Both the position numbers and the translations under genes were made by a program. Positions 43,361 to 53,936 of a stretch of DNA of 64,000 nt are shown here, piece after piece. The DNA lies in NCBI GenBank assembly GCA_026168455.1, contig CM047425.1:23638648-23702647 (forward strand). Direction: 5' to 3'. This DNA comes from Theocolax elegans. Its lineage: Eukaryota > Arthropoda > Insecta > Hymenoptera > Cerocephalidae. The notes beneath the pieces are model-generated. The model worked only from the letters and a program-made list of their open reading frames with translations. It was not told the DNA's origin and searched no databases. The stretch's first letter is position 1; each line of letters opens with the position of its first letter.

Positions 43361-43997
43361 ATAAATACCTTCTTACCTCCGAATTGTATTACCAATTTGC
43401 AATATTTCCATTCAAATAACCATATTTCGCGGAGAGTCTACACGTCTTACCCACACGTCGTCTTACTAATTAATCCAATCGCTGGAGCCAAGGTAAAACG
43501 CGTATCTCCCTATTATTTCTATTAATAACATTGCAGATGAGATTCCTTGGTCTTTAGACTAGTATAATTTGCGCTATAATTATTCGGGAACTGATTTTTA
43601 ATTTCGTAAAAAAAAGACCATTATTACTTATAATCGGGGTAAAAACAATTAGCCACGTATAAAAGCTTCGCATTTAAAAATTATATTAAAAGAAAAGTTA
43701 AAGCCCTTTTTGGGTTAATTACCTGGTTAGGTTATGTAAGTTAAAGTTCTTCTTTTTTTTAACCCAACTTCCACATAAAATTTCATTATCGTATAACTTG
43801 TTCACTCCTGCTAAAATAAATTGAAGTTTCGACTGGTAATGTGTCTATTGTGTTTTCACGAAAATTTCCTCCGCTAAATTAAAAGTCACTGACAAATAAT
43901 ATTTGGATATTTTTTCTGTACGCAATTAATATTAAGTTGTTGTAGGATAAGTTTACTTGATTTTAATGAATAAATCAAAGTAAATTAGTTATTTGGC

Positions 43998-44031
43998 GAC
44001 GTTTCGATGGCAATTTGCCTTCCTCTTCAAG
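43998..44031 (-). ncRNA. Hammerhead-ribozyme-like motif B
   Basis: Minus-strand 34-nt motif: CTTGAAGAG, a 17-nt stem-loop with a strong stem (GGCAA with TTGCC, plus GA with TC at the base), then GAAAC-GTC. The 3' core and GTC are intact. The 5' core differs from CUGANGA only by U for C3. Upstream GATATAG and downstream GCCA match motif A, and further downstream sequence matches the TTTATTCA region next to A. Confidence 0.45.
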
Positions 44032-45068
44032 CTATATCTTATAAAAAATATATGATATAAACCATCATTATACATCGAAATCGTATAAATAATTTATTTA
44101 TCTAATTGGGTTTACGTAATTGTCAATATCAATACATTATTTGTATTTATATCATCACTGACTTTGTCACTTTAATTAACTAGAAACAAATCAGATTGGA
44201 GAACAAATTATATTGCTATGTTTTTATTGTTGTATCAAAATTAAAATTAAAAACAATAGTTACCTCATCTCTTTCACATATATATGTCTATATATCCTAT
44301 AAATACACATGCGTAAATGATAAAAAATCATAATAATTAATAACTAATCTTAACTTTGTTAATTAATGCTTCATATTTTACAAAGCAACATTTGCATGAC
44401 ATATGTCTCCAACTTGGATCTTAGCATAAATCGATAGACTGAAAATATTCTCATTTTGACGTTTTCATTTGTAATATCTGTAAGTAAAACTATCGATCTC
44501 TTGAAAAACCGATGCACCGCGAGAAAAGATATTTGTCACTTAGACGTGTATAAGAAAACGGATATCATTGTACATCGGTAACCTGGTGTATCGACAACAT
44601 CAAATATCTTTAGATCCGTATAAAACGTAAGAATGAACCGTTAGTATTAAAAATGTCGTTTTTGTTGATACATTTATTTTACTTAATTATGTAGATTAAA
44701 TACGCCTATGTAAGTAGGTCTATCTAAACTAACCGGACACTGCCTACCTCTTAAGCACAACTTTACAAAATGACTATATATTAATTTCTAATAAATGTAG
44801 AACTGCACTTGGGTAGGATACGTCTGTCAATCTTCGCTCACTATTTCGCAAACTAATAGAACAATCGATAATTTAATCTCTTTCATTATGCACGTACATG
44901 CACACGTATAAATTGTAAATGGCAATCCAATTATAGGTTTGCATTTTTGCTACTTAGTAATCCCCGTTGTTTAGTAGAATATAATCACTACTATTTTACG
45001 TAGCCAACAATACCATATACGTTGTTGGTTTTTTTTTTCTAAGTGCGAGACTATACGAATTAGGCAAA

Positions 45069-45164
45069 GTGAAATGTTATGTTAGCGTAGTTGGGTATAG
45101 CTGCAGGATGGCTAACCCAAGGGACGTTAGTTTAAATCTACCTCGGCGACATTCACTTTTTTTT
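45069..45164 (+). repeat. tRNA-like / tRNA-derived SINE fragment with Pol III terminator
   Basis: An A-box-like TTAGCGTAGTTGG (45082) and a B-box-like AGTTTAAATCT (45129, 7 of 11 to consensus) are 47 nt apart. GTGAAATGT at 45069 can pair with GCATTCAC-like sequence at 45150-45156 apart from a bulge. Eight T follow at 45157-45164. The anticodon arm is not convincing, so this is more likely a SINE head or tRNA pseudogene than a working tRNA. Confidence 0.35.
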
Positions 45165-47454
45165 CGTTCAAAGTTTTTCGAGCTGTATAACGAGTACCTG
45201 CAATAAAAGTAGAAGTAAATAAACACGTCTTTATTTGTCTAGCATTTTTCCTAACTCGCTTCTTTTTTTTTCTAAATGTATTATCACGTCACATATCGCT
45301 TATTTCCCGCTCGACGTACTTTGACATTGCAGAAAACCTCATTTTACATTCTTTATTTTAATTCTTTTGAAGGAGGAGTATTTGCATTACTGACATAGTC
45401 GACCAGAATATCTTGGAGAGTATACAACGTCGTGTATATCTCTACATTGCGACTATATACGTATATATATATACCCTACTAAACCGAGTATGGATGAGCA
45501 TCTTGAATTTCCCTTCTCTTTTGGGAATGTATATCACTTGGGGGAGAATTAGAGTACGGTCGCTAGAGAGTGGATAGCCGTTGGTTTCCACGCCTCATCT
45601 GACCTGCTCGTCGCGCGTCGAACGCGGAGACCCGCAAAATCACACGCGTACTATACACCGACCTCCTGAAATCCATTACAATTGATTACAAACTTCTATT
45701 TGCTAAATTAATACTAATTTATTTTTCACCTCTACCACACCTATTCGTAAATTCGTTTTATCAATTATAAACGGTTTGTATTACGTATTTATTTAATAAA
45801 CGTCCCTCGAAACGACATCGGCATCAAGAAGAAGACACAGTTCACACAGGGCTGAAGATTAACAAGTACTTTCCAAATAAAATTCTTAAATTACAGTTTA
45901 TAATAAGGTTGTGTTTTCAATTACAAAAATTAAAGCGACGTTTAAAATGAGATTTCGTGAAATGACATATAAATCAATAATTACAAGTCTTATACAGCAG
46001 CACTGAGAAAAAGAAAATATAAAAATGTTAATCTACGAAAAGTAAATAAAAACATTAATATGTATAAGCAATCAGACGGGGAAAAAAGCAGGAATCCACT
46101 TTTTTTCTTCATAAACGCAAAGACACTTGTTCTCAGTTGATCGAGCTTGAGGGCATATTGAAACATCTTTCAGTCAGTGAACACGCAAGATTGCCGTAAA
46201 AATCACAGAACGATATCTTTTGCTTTATTTTGAAATTGGCCTGCGAATGAGACGCGCGCGCTCTCTTTCTTTATATAAGAAATCTTTGATGCGGAGACGA
46301 GTATAGGTATACCAAAGAGAAAAAGAGCTGCACACTACATTGAAACTAATATACTTCAGTGAGAATCAAGATGGTTATTTGTCTATTGACAGACAAATCG
46401 AAGATGCGACGTTGATGTCAAGTATTTTATATCAACGTATCTACTTTCGTTTAATTAAGCTTCGATCTTGTATTTTCGTGTATAAATTCGATTCTTCTTT
46501 TAACTTGATTTTATCCATACATCTTATATCTGTTAGTTTGTTGAGTTATGTTTCTTCAATAAGTAAATTATTTTTAGAAAACTATTGAATTTGTGGGGTG
46601 CAGAAATTTTTGTGAATACATTATAAAGAGTACATTTTTTATATAATAAAAGCATTTGTTAACATTAGGACCATTTTTATTATTTCAACTGAGATTGTGA
46701 TTATATTTACAACGAGAGTGTTACGGATTAGGTCAGTTTTATTTATTTTCATTAAAAATTCTTAAATATAGTTTATTTTTTAAAGAAATAGAAGAATAAT
46801 GTAGAATAAATAAATACGGTTAATATTTCAAAGCCACTTTAAATATATATATTGACGTAACATGTAAGTCTAGTGAATTACGTTTAAAGAACTTTGATAA
46901 AAAGTAACATTTATAAAAACTATTGATTACTAGTTTCAGATTTCGATTTGATAAAAATACGTCGAATAAAGCCACAAGTTTTGATCTCGATACTATAAGT
47001 ATATCTGCATGTGTGTATTCTGTGTATTCGAATTATAATCGACAAAATTATATGTATTCGATAATCATCAAGTTTAGTATATTTAAGTAGGGTAGCTTCA
47101 AGTACAAACGTTATTATTAATCATAATTATTGCAATGAGCAATTGTTTAATTATTGTATATAAAAAATATAATAGTTTCTAATACTTTACAAAATGTTTG
47201 GTAGTAATAAACTTATTATAAAAGAAATTTGGAAGAGAACTATATAAATTAATAATTCGGTTAACTTTTTTTATATTTATTCAAGTTTTGTGTGGTAATG
47301 TTTGGCTACACGATGTTAGGCCTGGAAAATTAGGAAGATTTTTTGAAAACTGGGGAATCTTGGTGTTTAAAAATATTATGAAGCGTCGAGAAGACTTTTC
47401 AAAAGCCAGTTCAAATACGTATTTTTTGGCAAAGATTCTTGAAAATTTTCGAAA

Positions 47455-47458
47455 GCTG
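47455..47458. repeat. Target site duplication, left copy (GCTG)
   Basis: GCTG directly abuts the left LTR and is matched by GCTG directly after the right LTR. A 4-bp duplication is the usual length for many insect Ty3/gypsy elements. Confidence 0.85.
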
Positions 47459-47845
47459 TGTAAAAGTGATTATTAGTATGAATAGTAAAGACGATACGAC
47501 AATGGTCAATCTCATTTATTATAAAATAAAGATATTACAACAATTTACAGTCTAACGGCATATGCAATAATATTTAATTTAACAACACGCTAACTAATGA
47601 TGGCTGCGCGCTGACCGCCCGATAGCGTCGTCCAAGCAGAGAACCGAGGGCCCGTCGATCTCCACTTACTCTTACAATTAAATCGTAGTTATCGCTTTGG
47701 CGGGCGGCGAGCGAGAGCGTCTATTTCGATTTTCGACGAGCTTACATTCGTTCTACTCCCTCTCTTCCCACTGTTATGCCTAATCATAATAGCTAATCCT
47801 ACGATCACATGCGTAAATATATATTAGATATAAATAAACGTTACA
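47459..47845 (-). repeat. 3' LTR (387 bp)
   Basis: Starts TGTAA and ends TTACA, a 5-bp inverted terminal repeat. It is identical to 53937-54323. On the element strand it carries an AATAAA polyadenylation signal (47515-47520 region). A CpG-rich middle section is probably U3/R promoter sequence. Confidence 0.95.
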
Positions 47846-47859
47846 TTTATCCCCCTTTT
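47846..47859 (-). other. Polypurine tract
   Basis: On the element strand AAAAGGGGGATAAA ends exactly at the 3' LTR, the position required for plus-strand DNA priming. Confidence 0.85.
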
Positions 47860-48392
47860 ATATTGGGTTCGCTCTGAAGGCAATATAAACTATGACGCGT
47901 ACACCTTCTCATATACATTTTAATCTATATAACATATTCCGCAATTTTTCTAAATATCTAAAATGAAGAAGAAATACCATAATCCAATGAAAGGGATACT
48001 GTATTAAACATCAAAGATAATTACCTTAGACTAATTATAATTACATGTTTTAAAAGTTCGATTAACATGAGAAATAATCGGCGAACGAGTCTAACAGAAT
48101 TTACAATTACATGTATTTACCAATATGCTACACTTGGCTCCAAGATTTAGAATTCACCATTCTACACATTACTTTATAAAAATCTCATTTTCTGTGCATG
48201 TATTGTCCTTAGATATACTTATCGTTATTACATATGACTTTACAATGTGTGCAAATGGTTGTTTAACAACCAGTGGTCATATATATTTTTTTGTAATTTC
48301 AACTTTTTTTTGTTTTTCTTTATATATATAATTATTAGAGATTTTTTTTTTTTTATGTATATACATATATATTAGTATATTGTAAGGATACA

Positions 48393-48406
48393 TTTATCCC
48401 CCTTTT
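48393..48406 (-). other. Second, internal polypurine tract
   Basis: Identical over 14 nt to the terminal polypurine tract. The match extends to 18 nt because the neighbouring TACA equals the LTR terminus. It could serve as an additional plus-strand primer or mark a duplication. Confidence 0.6.
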
Positions 48407-48432
48407 GCATCACATCTCTAGGAGATGCAAAA
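48403..48432. repeat. 9-bp hairpin next to the internal polypurine tract
   Basis: TTTTGCATC at 48403-48411 is repeated inverted as GATGCAAAA at 48424-48432 with a 12-nt loop. Confidence 0.7.
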
Positions 48433-48792
48433 TATGTGTTAGGATGAATTACTATAAGGATCGTGTCTTTTTATTTATTGTTCTTTTTCTTTCTTTCTTT
48501 CTTTTTTTTTTTTTTTTTTATAAATACTAGTTCTTACAAATTCCGTTACTTTTGACTCGATTTTATTTTCCAACTTAGTTAATGTTAATCTTATCCCCCT
48601 AAATTAGATTATGGTTTTACTCTATATTATTTGTACAGTATTTTTATCTAATACACTTTTTTATACTTATCTTACATTTACTACGTTATATTGTTATATT
48701 CGCTATTTATGTTTTATCACTACTCAACAAATTCACACTATTTACATATATACAATTTTTACAATCTAAATACAATATTTATTTATGTCGCA

Positions 48793-49879
48793 TCATCTTT
48801 CAAGTGTGGGTACATAATATTTCCTAAGGTTTTTTCGATTATATATTCCTTTCCTAGTATTTGTCTCATCATTTTCAGTTAGGATAAACGAGTTACCATT
48901 CTCCAAAACTGCCGAAATTTTGTATGGGCCTTCATACAGTTGGAAAAATTTTCGCGTTACTTTATCCCAGGCGTTTGATAAATGACGCACTTTAATAAAA
49001 CAAGATCACCGATTTCTAATTTTACTCTACTAACGCGTTTTTGCTGTTTTGCGCGGTTATTAAAATTTTTAATAAATTTTCTTTAGCATGAAGTATCATA
49101 TATTTTTATTTATTTCTTCAGTTGAAGGAAATCGTATAATTTTTTGAATGTCATCGTTAATAGAGGTCCCAAAGTGTAATTGTTTCGGTGGGTAACCGGT
49201 ACTGAAATGTATCGTGATGTTTAAGAGGTTTTCAATCCGGGGGACGTGTTTGGCCCACGCTGTATGTTTTTCTGCGCATAAGGCTCGAAAAAACCTTCCT
49301 AATTCGCGCATTACCCTTTCAGTTGGGTTGGACTCCGGGTGGCGGACACTACTAAAAACGACATTTATTTCGTTACTTTCGAGAGTTTCTCTCCATGCTT
49401 TTGCGGTAAATTGCGTACCATTATCTGCCAAAATTCGCATGGGTTTCCCACATTCCGGGATGTAAGATTCAATTAATTTCTTTAGACATGCGCGTGTCGT
49501 AGCCTTGCGTAACGGGTAAAGCTTTACGTATTTAGAGAATGCATCGAGTACTACAAATATGTATTCTACGCCACCTTGACTGCGTGGTAATGGGCCATAA
49601 AAATCGACAGTAACAAGTTCGTTTGGCGAAGATGTTTTGATCATTTTATGTTCTCCTTCCATAGGTACCGTCAAATATTTCGTGCGTTGGCATAAGTCGC
49701 AAGCAAGTATATATTTTTTAACGTCTCGATTTAAGCCTCTCCATGTGAAAAAATTCTTCAGATATTCGCTAGTTTTGAACACGCCTAAATGGCCGAGTTT
49801 TTCGTGCATAGACATAATTAATTTTTTATGAAGGCATTTAGGTACTACGATGCACCAATTGTTGTTATTTTTATTGCGT
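48793..49879 (-). CDS. Integrase with GPY/F-type C-terminus
   Basis: The main frame (49815-49096) has an N-terminal zinc-binding HHCC motif (MHEKLGH and ACDLCQR). The DDE core follows: Asp in VTVDFYG, Asp in ILADNGTQF, and Glu in NPTERVMRELG 34 residues after the second Asp. Three closely spaced one-base changes at about 49098, 49065 and 48992 interrupt the linker. The last frame (48990-48793) has the GPY/F motif (LYEGPYKISAVLENGNSF) found at the C-terminus of many Ty3/gypsy and retroviral integrases. No chromodomain is recognised. Confidence 0.9.
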
Positions 49880-52441
49880 TTAAATAAAATATTTTTCGTA
49901 AATTTGCAAATAATCGTTAATATTATTGCGTGCTTGCGATATCATGTGAGCGATTTTTTCATCTTTTGTTTGTAAATCTGAAATTTTTTTGAAATCCTCG
50001 TATATTAAATTATTTTGCTGTATACGCGTTAAATTGATTAAACATAAGTTATCGATATTTTTTTCTTTAATCGGGATAAAAATTTTATTTAAGCTTGAAA
50101 TAATTAGATTTTCGCAATTATCTTCGCTAAATTTACCACTTGGATTGCGGCTTAAAAAGTCTGCAACTACGTTATCTACACCGGAGCAATGAGTAACAGA
50201 AAAATTATATTGTTGTAATAGTAAACACCATCTTTTAAGGCGCGAATTCATATACATTGTCGATGATAGATATTCTAAACATTTGTGATCGGTAACAATT
50301 GAGAATTTAATTCCTATAAGATATACTCGAAATTTCGTAATCCCATATACAATGGCGAGCAATTCTTTTTCTGTTGTACTCCAGTGTAGTTCTTGTGTTG
50401 TTAAGCAACGACTAGCTACGGCGATTAATCTGTGATTATCATTCCCGTCAATTTGATATAATAACGCTCCTAATCCTTTGTCGCTAGCATCGGTCTGTAG
50501 CAAAATTTGAGCACCCGGAATGAAATGGTTTAGTGAAACGGTACTTAGAAATTTGTTTTTTAAAATTTTCAAATGCTTGAGCATGTTTTGAGGACCAATT
50601 CCAAACAGAATCATTTTTTAAAAGGTCTCTAAATGGGTCAAGATATTTCGCATGTCCAATATTAAACTGACGGTAAAAATTACATACTCCGAGGAATTTT
50701 TGTAGTTGTTTTTTATTGTGAGGTTGTTCAAAATTCTGTATTGTTGATAATTTATTCCGGATCGGCTTCGATACCTTTTGATGATAAAATATATCCGAGA
50801 AATTTAATGTTACTGCGAAAGAATTCGCTTTTTTCAAATTTAATTGTAAAATTATTATTCTTTAGTTTACTAAATATAAAATGTAAATCATCTATGTGCT
50901 GCTCAAATGTTGGACTACAGATTAAAACATCGTCAACGAAAAAAGATATATTTTTATTTTCATTACCAATCGCTAAGCTGAGAGCGCGCATTAAAGCACT
51001 ACCTGCGTCTTTTACGCCAAACGGAACACGGCAAAAATGATATAATTTTGAATTATGGAGAAACGCCGTTAAAGGTCGTGATTGCTCGTCCAATTCTACC
51101 TGCCAATACGCGAAAGTTAAATCAAGCTTCGAAAAAATGGTAACATTATTATGTCTTTGAACGAGTTCGCTGATGAGTGGGGGCGATTCGTGATCGTCTT
51201 GGATATTTTCATTGAGATGACGTGCGTCAATGCAAACTCTAACTTGCCCGTCTTTCTTTTGCACGATACGTAAAGGGTTCAAATAAGGACTTGAACTGCG
51301 TTCTATTATACCCATTTTAAGCATATCTTCGATTGCTTGGTTCACGGGTTCCCTTAATGTAAAGGGAATCGGATAATTCTTTTTAATTACCGGTTTATTT
51401 GTTTTTAATTTTATTTTATGCTTATAATTAGTCGCGCATCCGGGATTTTCCGAAAATATTTGTTTAAAATTTTTTAATAAATTATTAAAGGTATGTAATT
51501 GAAATTCATCAAGTGCTATTAGATTACTCGCGGTTGAGCACGAACCATAAGGCAAGGTATTATTTGTTTGTGCGTCGCTTGAGTTTATATTTATCGTTTC
51601 ACTACTATTTACTTCGCATATATTGTGTCCATTATTTACTAGAGTTTCGATATTTTTAATTTCGTATGCCAAATCGTTTATATTTAATTTATTATTCGAT
51701 AAATTATTAATGTTAATATTTTCATTTATATTTACTATCTTAGTCGCTATGTTATTTTGCCCATTATTATTTGTATTGTATATAGTATTTGAATTCTTAT
51801 TATCTAATTTTTGTATTTATTATTCATATTCAATTGATTAATTTCATTTTTATATTTAAATGCATTTACTACATGAACGTATGTGATTTCATTGTCATCA
51901 TGAACAATTACCCTGTCTAACGTGTCGCGCTCAAATAACACCGATAAATTCGGCATACATTTGTTTCGAATTTCGAATTTACCTAATTTATAATTCAAAA
52001 TTGCGCCATTCCGTACGCACCAGTCATGCCCAAGAATAACATCCGTCGATAAAATGGTACAACTAGAAAAGGATATATAAATTTTTCGTCATTTAATTTT
52101 ATTTGCACGAAAATTTGTCTCTTGATGGTCGTGGCTTTCTTACCTACAGCGGTAGCAATATATACATTACTAGTAGGTAATTCATCGATATGATTACTTA
52201 TAATTAATTTTTTATAGAAATCGTCGGATACGCAAGTGATTTGTGAACCGGAGTCCAATAATGCCCAGGTTTCAAACCCATTAATTTCCATTTTTAGATG
52301 TACACATTTGGCAATTTTACTTTTCTGAGATTCAATATTATTTTCTTTTATATTTACGTCATGAGATAGATCATTAGCGAAATCGTACATCGCGTGACAC
52401 ATCGGCGGGTTTGTGTACAATGTGTCATTAATTAGTTTAAA
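48793..52441 (-). CDS. pol: pol polyprotein region, frame-disrupted
   Basis: Encodes protease, reverse transcriptase, RNase H and integrase of the gypsy-type element. It is entered by -1 frameshifting from gag. Domain order and spacing are normal, but the reading frame changes eight times: near 52053, 51810, 50753, 50558, 49894, 49098, 49065 and 48992. Each change is one base (or its equivalent), and most lie in or beside A/T runs of three to six. The catalytic residues of all four enzymes are still encoded. As written it is not translatable as one protein. It ends with a stop at 48793 after the integrase C-terminal domain. Confidence 0.9.
49880..50561 (-). CDS. RNase H domain
   Basis: Contains LLQTDASDKGLGALLYQ (first Asp), TTEKELLAIVYG (Glu), SIVTDHKCLEYL (Asp) and the GVDNVVADFLSR ending, the usual D-E-D-D set of gypsy RNase H. 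It removes the RNA strand during reverse transcription. The frame ends at 49880 shortly after an A5 run (49892-49896), where one base changes the frame to that of integrase. Confidence 0.9.
50562..51803 (-). CDS. Reverse transcriptase domain
   Basis: The main frame (51672-50752) has the RT fingers and palm: RIVQKKDG, VRVCIDARHLN, FSKLDLTFAYWQVEL with the first catalytic Asp, VPFGV, and the paired-Asp motif FFVDDVL at about 50940-50926. GYILSSKGIEADPE follows, just before a stop at 50752-50754. A one-base frame change there leads into the connection region with QLQKFLGVCNFYRQF, which runs to the next frame change in an A6 run at about 50556-50561. Upstream of 51672 the frame is Asn-rich linker. 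All three catalytic Asp are present. Confidence 0.9.
51804..52441 (-). CDS. Aspartic protease (retropepsin) domain and following linker
   Basis: After the frameshift the frame reads through to the catalytic triad LLDSGSQIT, with the active Asp at codon 52255-52253. DSG rather than DTG is a common variant among gypsy elements. One base appears to be missing near 52053; beyond it the second frame encodes the ILGHDW-type C-terminal protease motif and a linker up to 51804. This linker frame reaches TAG at about 51806 just after an A5 run, where another single-base change restores the RT frame. The protease would process Gag and Gag-Pol. Confidence 0.8.
52420..52441 (-). promoter_or_regulatory. 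Programmed -1 ribosomal frameshift site between gag and pol
   Basis: In the gag frame the codons AAT TTA AAC TAA contain the canonical slippery heptamer U UUA AAC (52441-52435), immediately before the gag stop (52434-52432). Slipping back one base gives TTT AAA, and the -1 frame is open straight into protease. An 8-nt spacer is followed by GACACAT (52426-52420), which pairs perfectly with ATGTGTC (52402-52396) across a 17-nt loop. A GTAC in the loop could pair with a GTAC downstream, making a pseudoknot possible. Confidence 0.8.
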
Positions 52442-53583
52442 TTAGATCCTTGTGTTTGCTGTGTATTATACTGATTTGTTTGGGTTCCCGTGTTACTCAT
52501 ATAATTCGCCTGGATTGGGTATGTGGGAGGAGGAAAACGTGTGTCGGGAAGATTTAAATTTGTACTTAAACTATTAAATGTTGTTGGTTTTGTCTTGGAA
52601 AATAATTTGTTGGTCTATATGGTGTATGTGAATTATTTATTGACTGGTTATTCCTAGTGTTATATGAATATGGATTATTATAATGGTGAGGTCTTGAGTT
52701 ATACGTATGCTTAAAATGATTATTGGTATTATGAACCTGATTATTATGCGAACGGTAATTATTACTATGTATGCTACGTATGTGTGCGTGGTGATTTGAA
52801 GTATGATTCGTGCGCGAAGTTTGATGTCGATCTTGCTCTTTTGAAGTGTCTAGAATAGCTAGAGATTGCGCGACCCGCGTTAGTGTTTTCAAAATCTACT
52901 GCTGCTAGTGATTTCATGACGTCAGCAGGTAGTTGAGTTATAATGGTATAATTAATTTCGTACGTTGATAATTTGGGTATAAAATATTCGGCCTCCTTCA
53001 ACTGTTTGAAAAAATAATTTCGGTACGATGAATCACGTACTTCATTATATGAACGATTTAACCACATTTTTTTAACGTTAGTTCTTATGGGGGCAGAATA
53101 AAATTCAGCAAGAAATATGTTTTTAAATTCGTTATATGAATGAAAGTTACCGAGTAATTCGATCCATGTACGCGCTTTACCCTCGCAACATTGTTGAACA
53201 AGTAATGTTTTATTTGCGTCATTTATACCTTTGATTTGACAATAACGGTCATATTCATTCAAAAATTCTAACGGATTTTTCACGACTTCATTACTAAACT
53301 TCGGCAATTTTAAGTCTAACTGAACATGATTAAATTGGTTTATCATACCGCTTATATCTGCCAATGATATCGTAGGTGAATTTCGAGATTCATTGCTTGA
53401 AGCACCAGGAACTTCGTTGGGTTGCTGATTATTTCTCGTTTCAGTCGTCACTCGTGGTATCGTAGGCTCGCGTTCCTTGGCTACGTAGGTTGTCTCGCAG
53501 TTGTTCAAGTTCTTCTCTAAGCTTTTTTATACGTTCAGCCTCTTCACGAATATTTATTTGGTATTGTTGTAATTGACGTTCAG

Positions 53584-53628
<45 letters not shown>

Positions 53629-53794
53629 CTCTTTCCTCCATATTTCGGTGGTCGTCGTCGCGAGCGAGTACCATTGTTAAACTGTTTTTAGTTTTCCTCG
53701 AACGGTAATTTGTATTATTATAAAGATTATGCAATTGTTTTACTTGCCTACCAGATCGTGTAGTTATTATAATTTTCTCTGTACTTTTATCCAT
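52432..53794 (-). CDS. gag: gag polyprotein, frame-disrupted
   Basis: The capsid-type polyprotein starts at ATG 53794. The first segment (53794 to about 53441) is basic, then has about 14 Gln encoded by a CAA repeat and a coiled-coil-like Glu/Leu/Arg stretch. The second (to about 52886) holds the Gag core with LPKFSNEVVKNPLEFLNEYD and CCEGKARTWIELL. The third is an Asn/His/Arg-rich nucleocapsid-like tail with no CCHC zinc knuckle. The last segment, from about 52590, is Pro/Gln/Thr-rich and ends at TAA 52434-52432 within the frameshift cassette. Frames change near 53441-53500, at the A4 run 52886-52889, and near 52590. The first segment could alternatively be a separate upstream frame. Confidence 0.75.
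53586..53629 (-). repeat. (CAA)n trinucleotide repeat encoding polyglutamine in gag
   Basis: Reads as GTT repeats on the + strand and gives a run of about fourteen Gln in the gag frame. Confidence 0.95.
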
Positions 53795-53917
53795 GCATCA
53801 CACTCATTAGATAAATAAAGAAATCGACCATTAATCGCATAAATCCATACTACTATACATAAAAAGATTCGCGATAATTTTAAGGTGATTCTAATCGATT
53901 TACCTTATCAAAATCGT

Positions 53918-53935
53918 GCCCGTCGTTGTGCGCCA
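53918..53935 (-). other. Primer binding site
   Basis: One base after the 5' LTR the element strand reads TGGCGCACAACGACGGGC. The TGG start matches a tRNA 3' CCA end. The first six bases and CAACG resemble lysine-tRNA type sites, but the match is not close enough to name the primer tRNA. Confidence 0.75.
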
Positions 53936-53936
53936 A

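Larger units (their letters stand above)
29997..47454 (+). other. Presumed receptor intron, first part
   Basis: I found no TM3-TM7 coding exon (for example the DRY region) on the + strand. The stretch is AT-rich and holds a candidate antisense exon (31412-31789), an 18-bp palindrome (36075-36092), GC-rich blocks near 37360-37500 and 45560-45660, a TATA-containing LTR-like block (about 42870-43360), hammerhead-like motif B and a tRNA-like repeat. ATA-type microsatellites occur near 39665-39690. Confidence 0.55.
47860..48792 (-). other. Long untranslated region between pol and 3' LTR, no env
   Basis: About 930 bp without a minus-strand frame of meaningful length. It contains T-rich runs (A-rich on the element strand, for example near 48340 and 48505-48525), a second polypurine tract (48393-48406), an adjacent 9-bp hairpin and a third partial tract near 48594-48603. 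It could be the eroded site of a former env or an accessory cis-acting region. No env motifs are recognisable. Confidence 0.7.
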
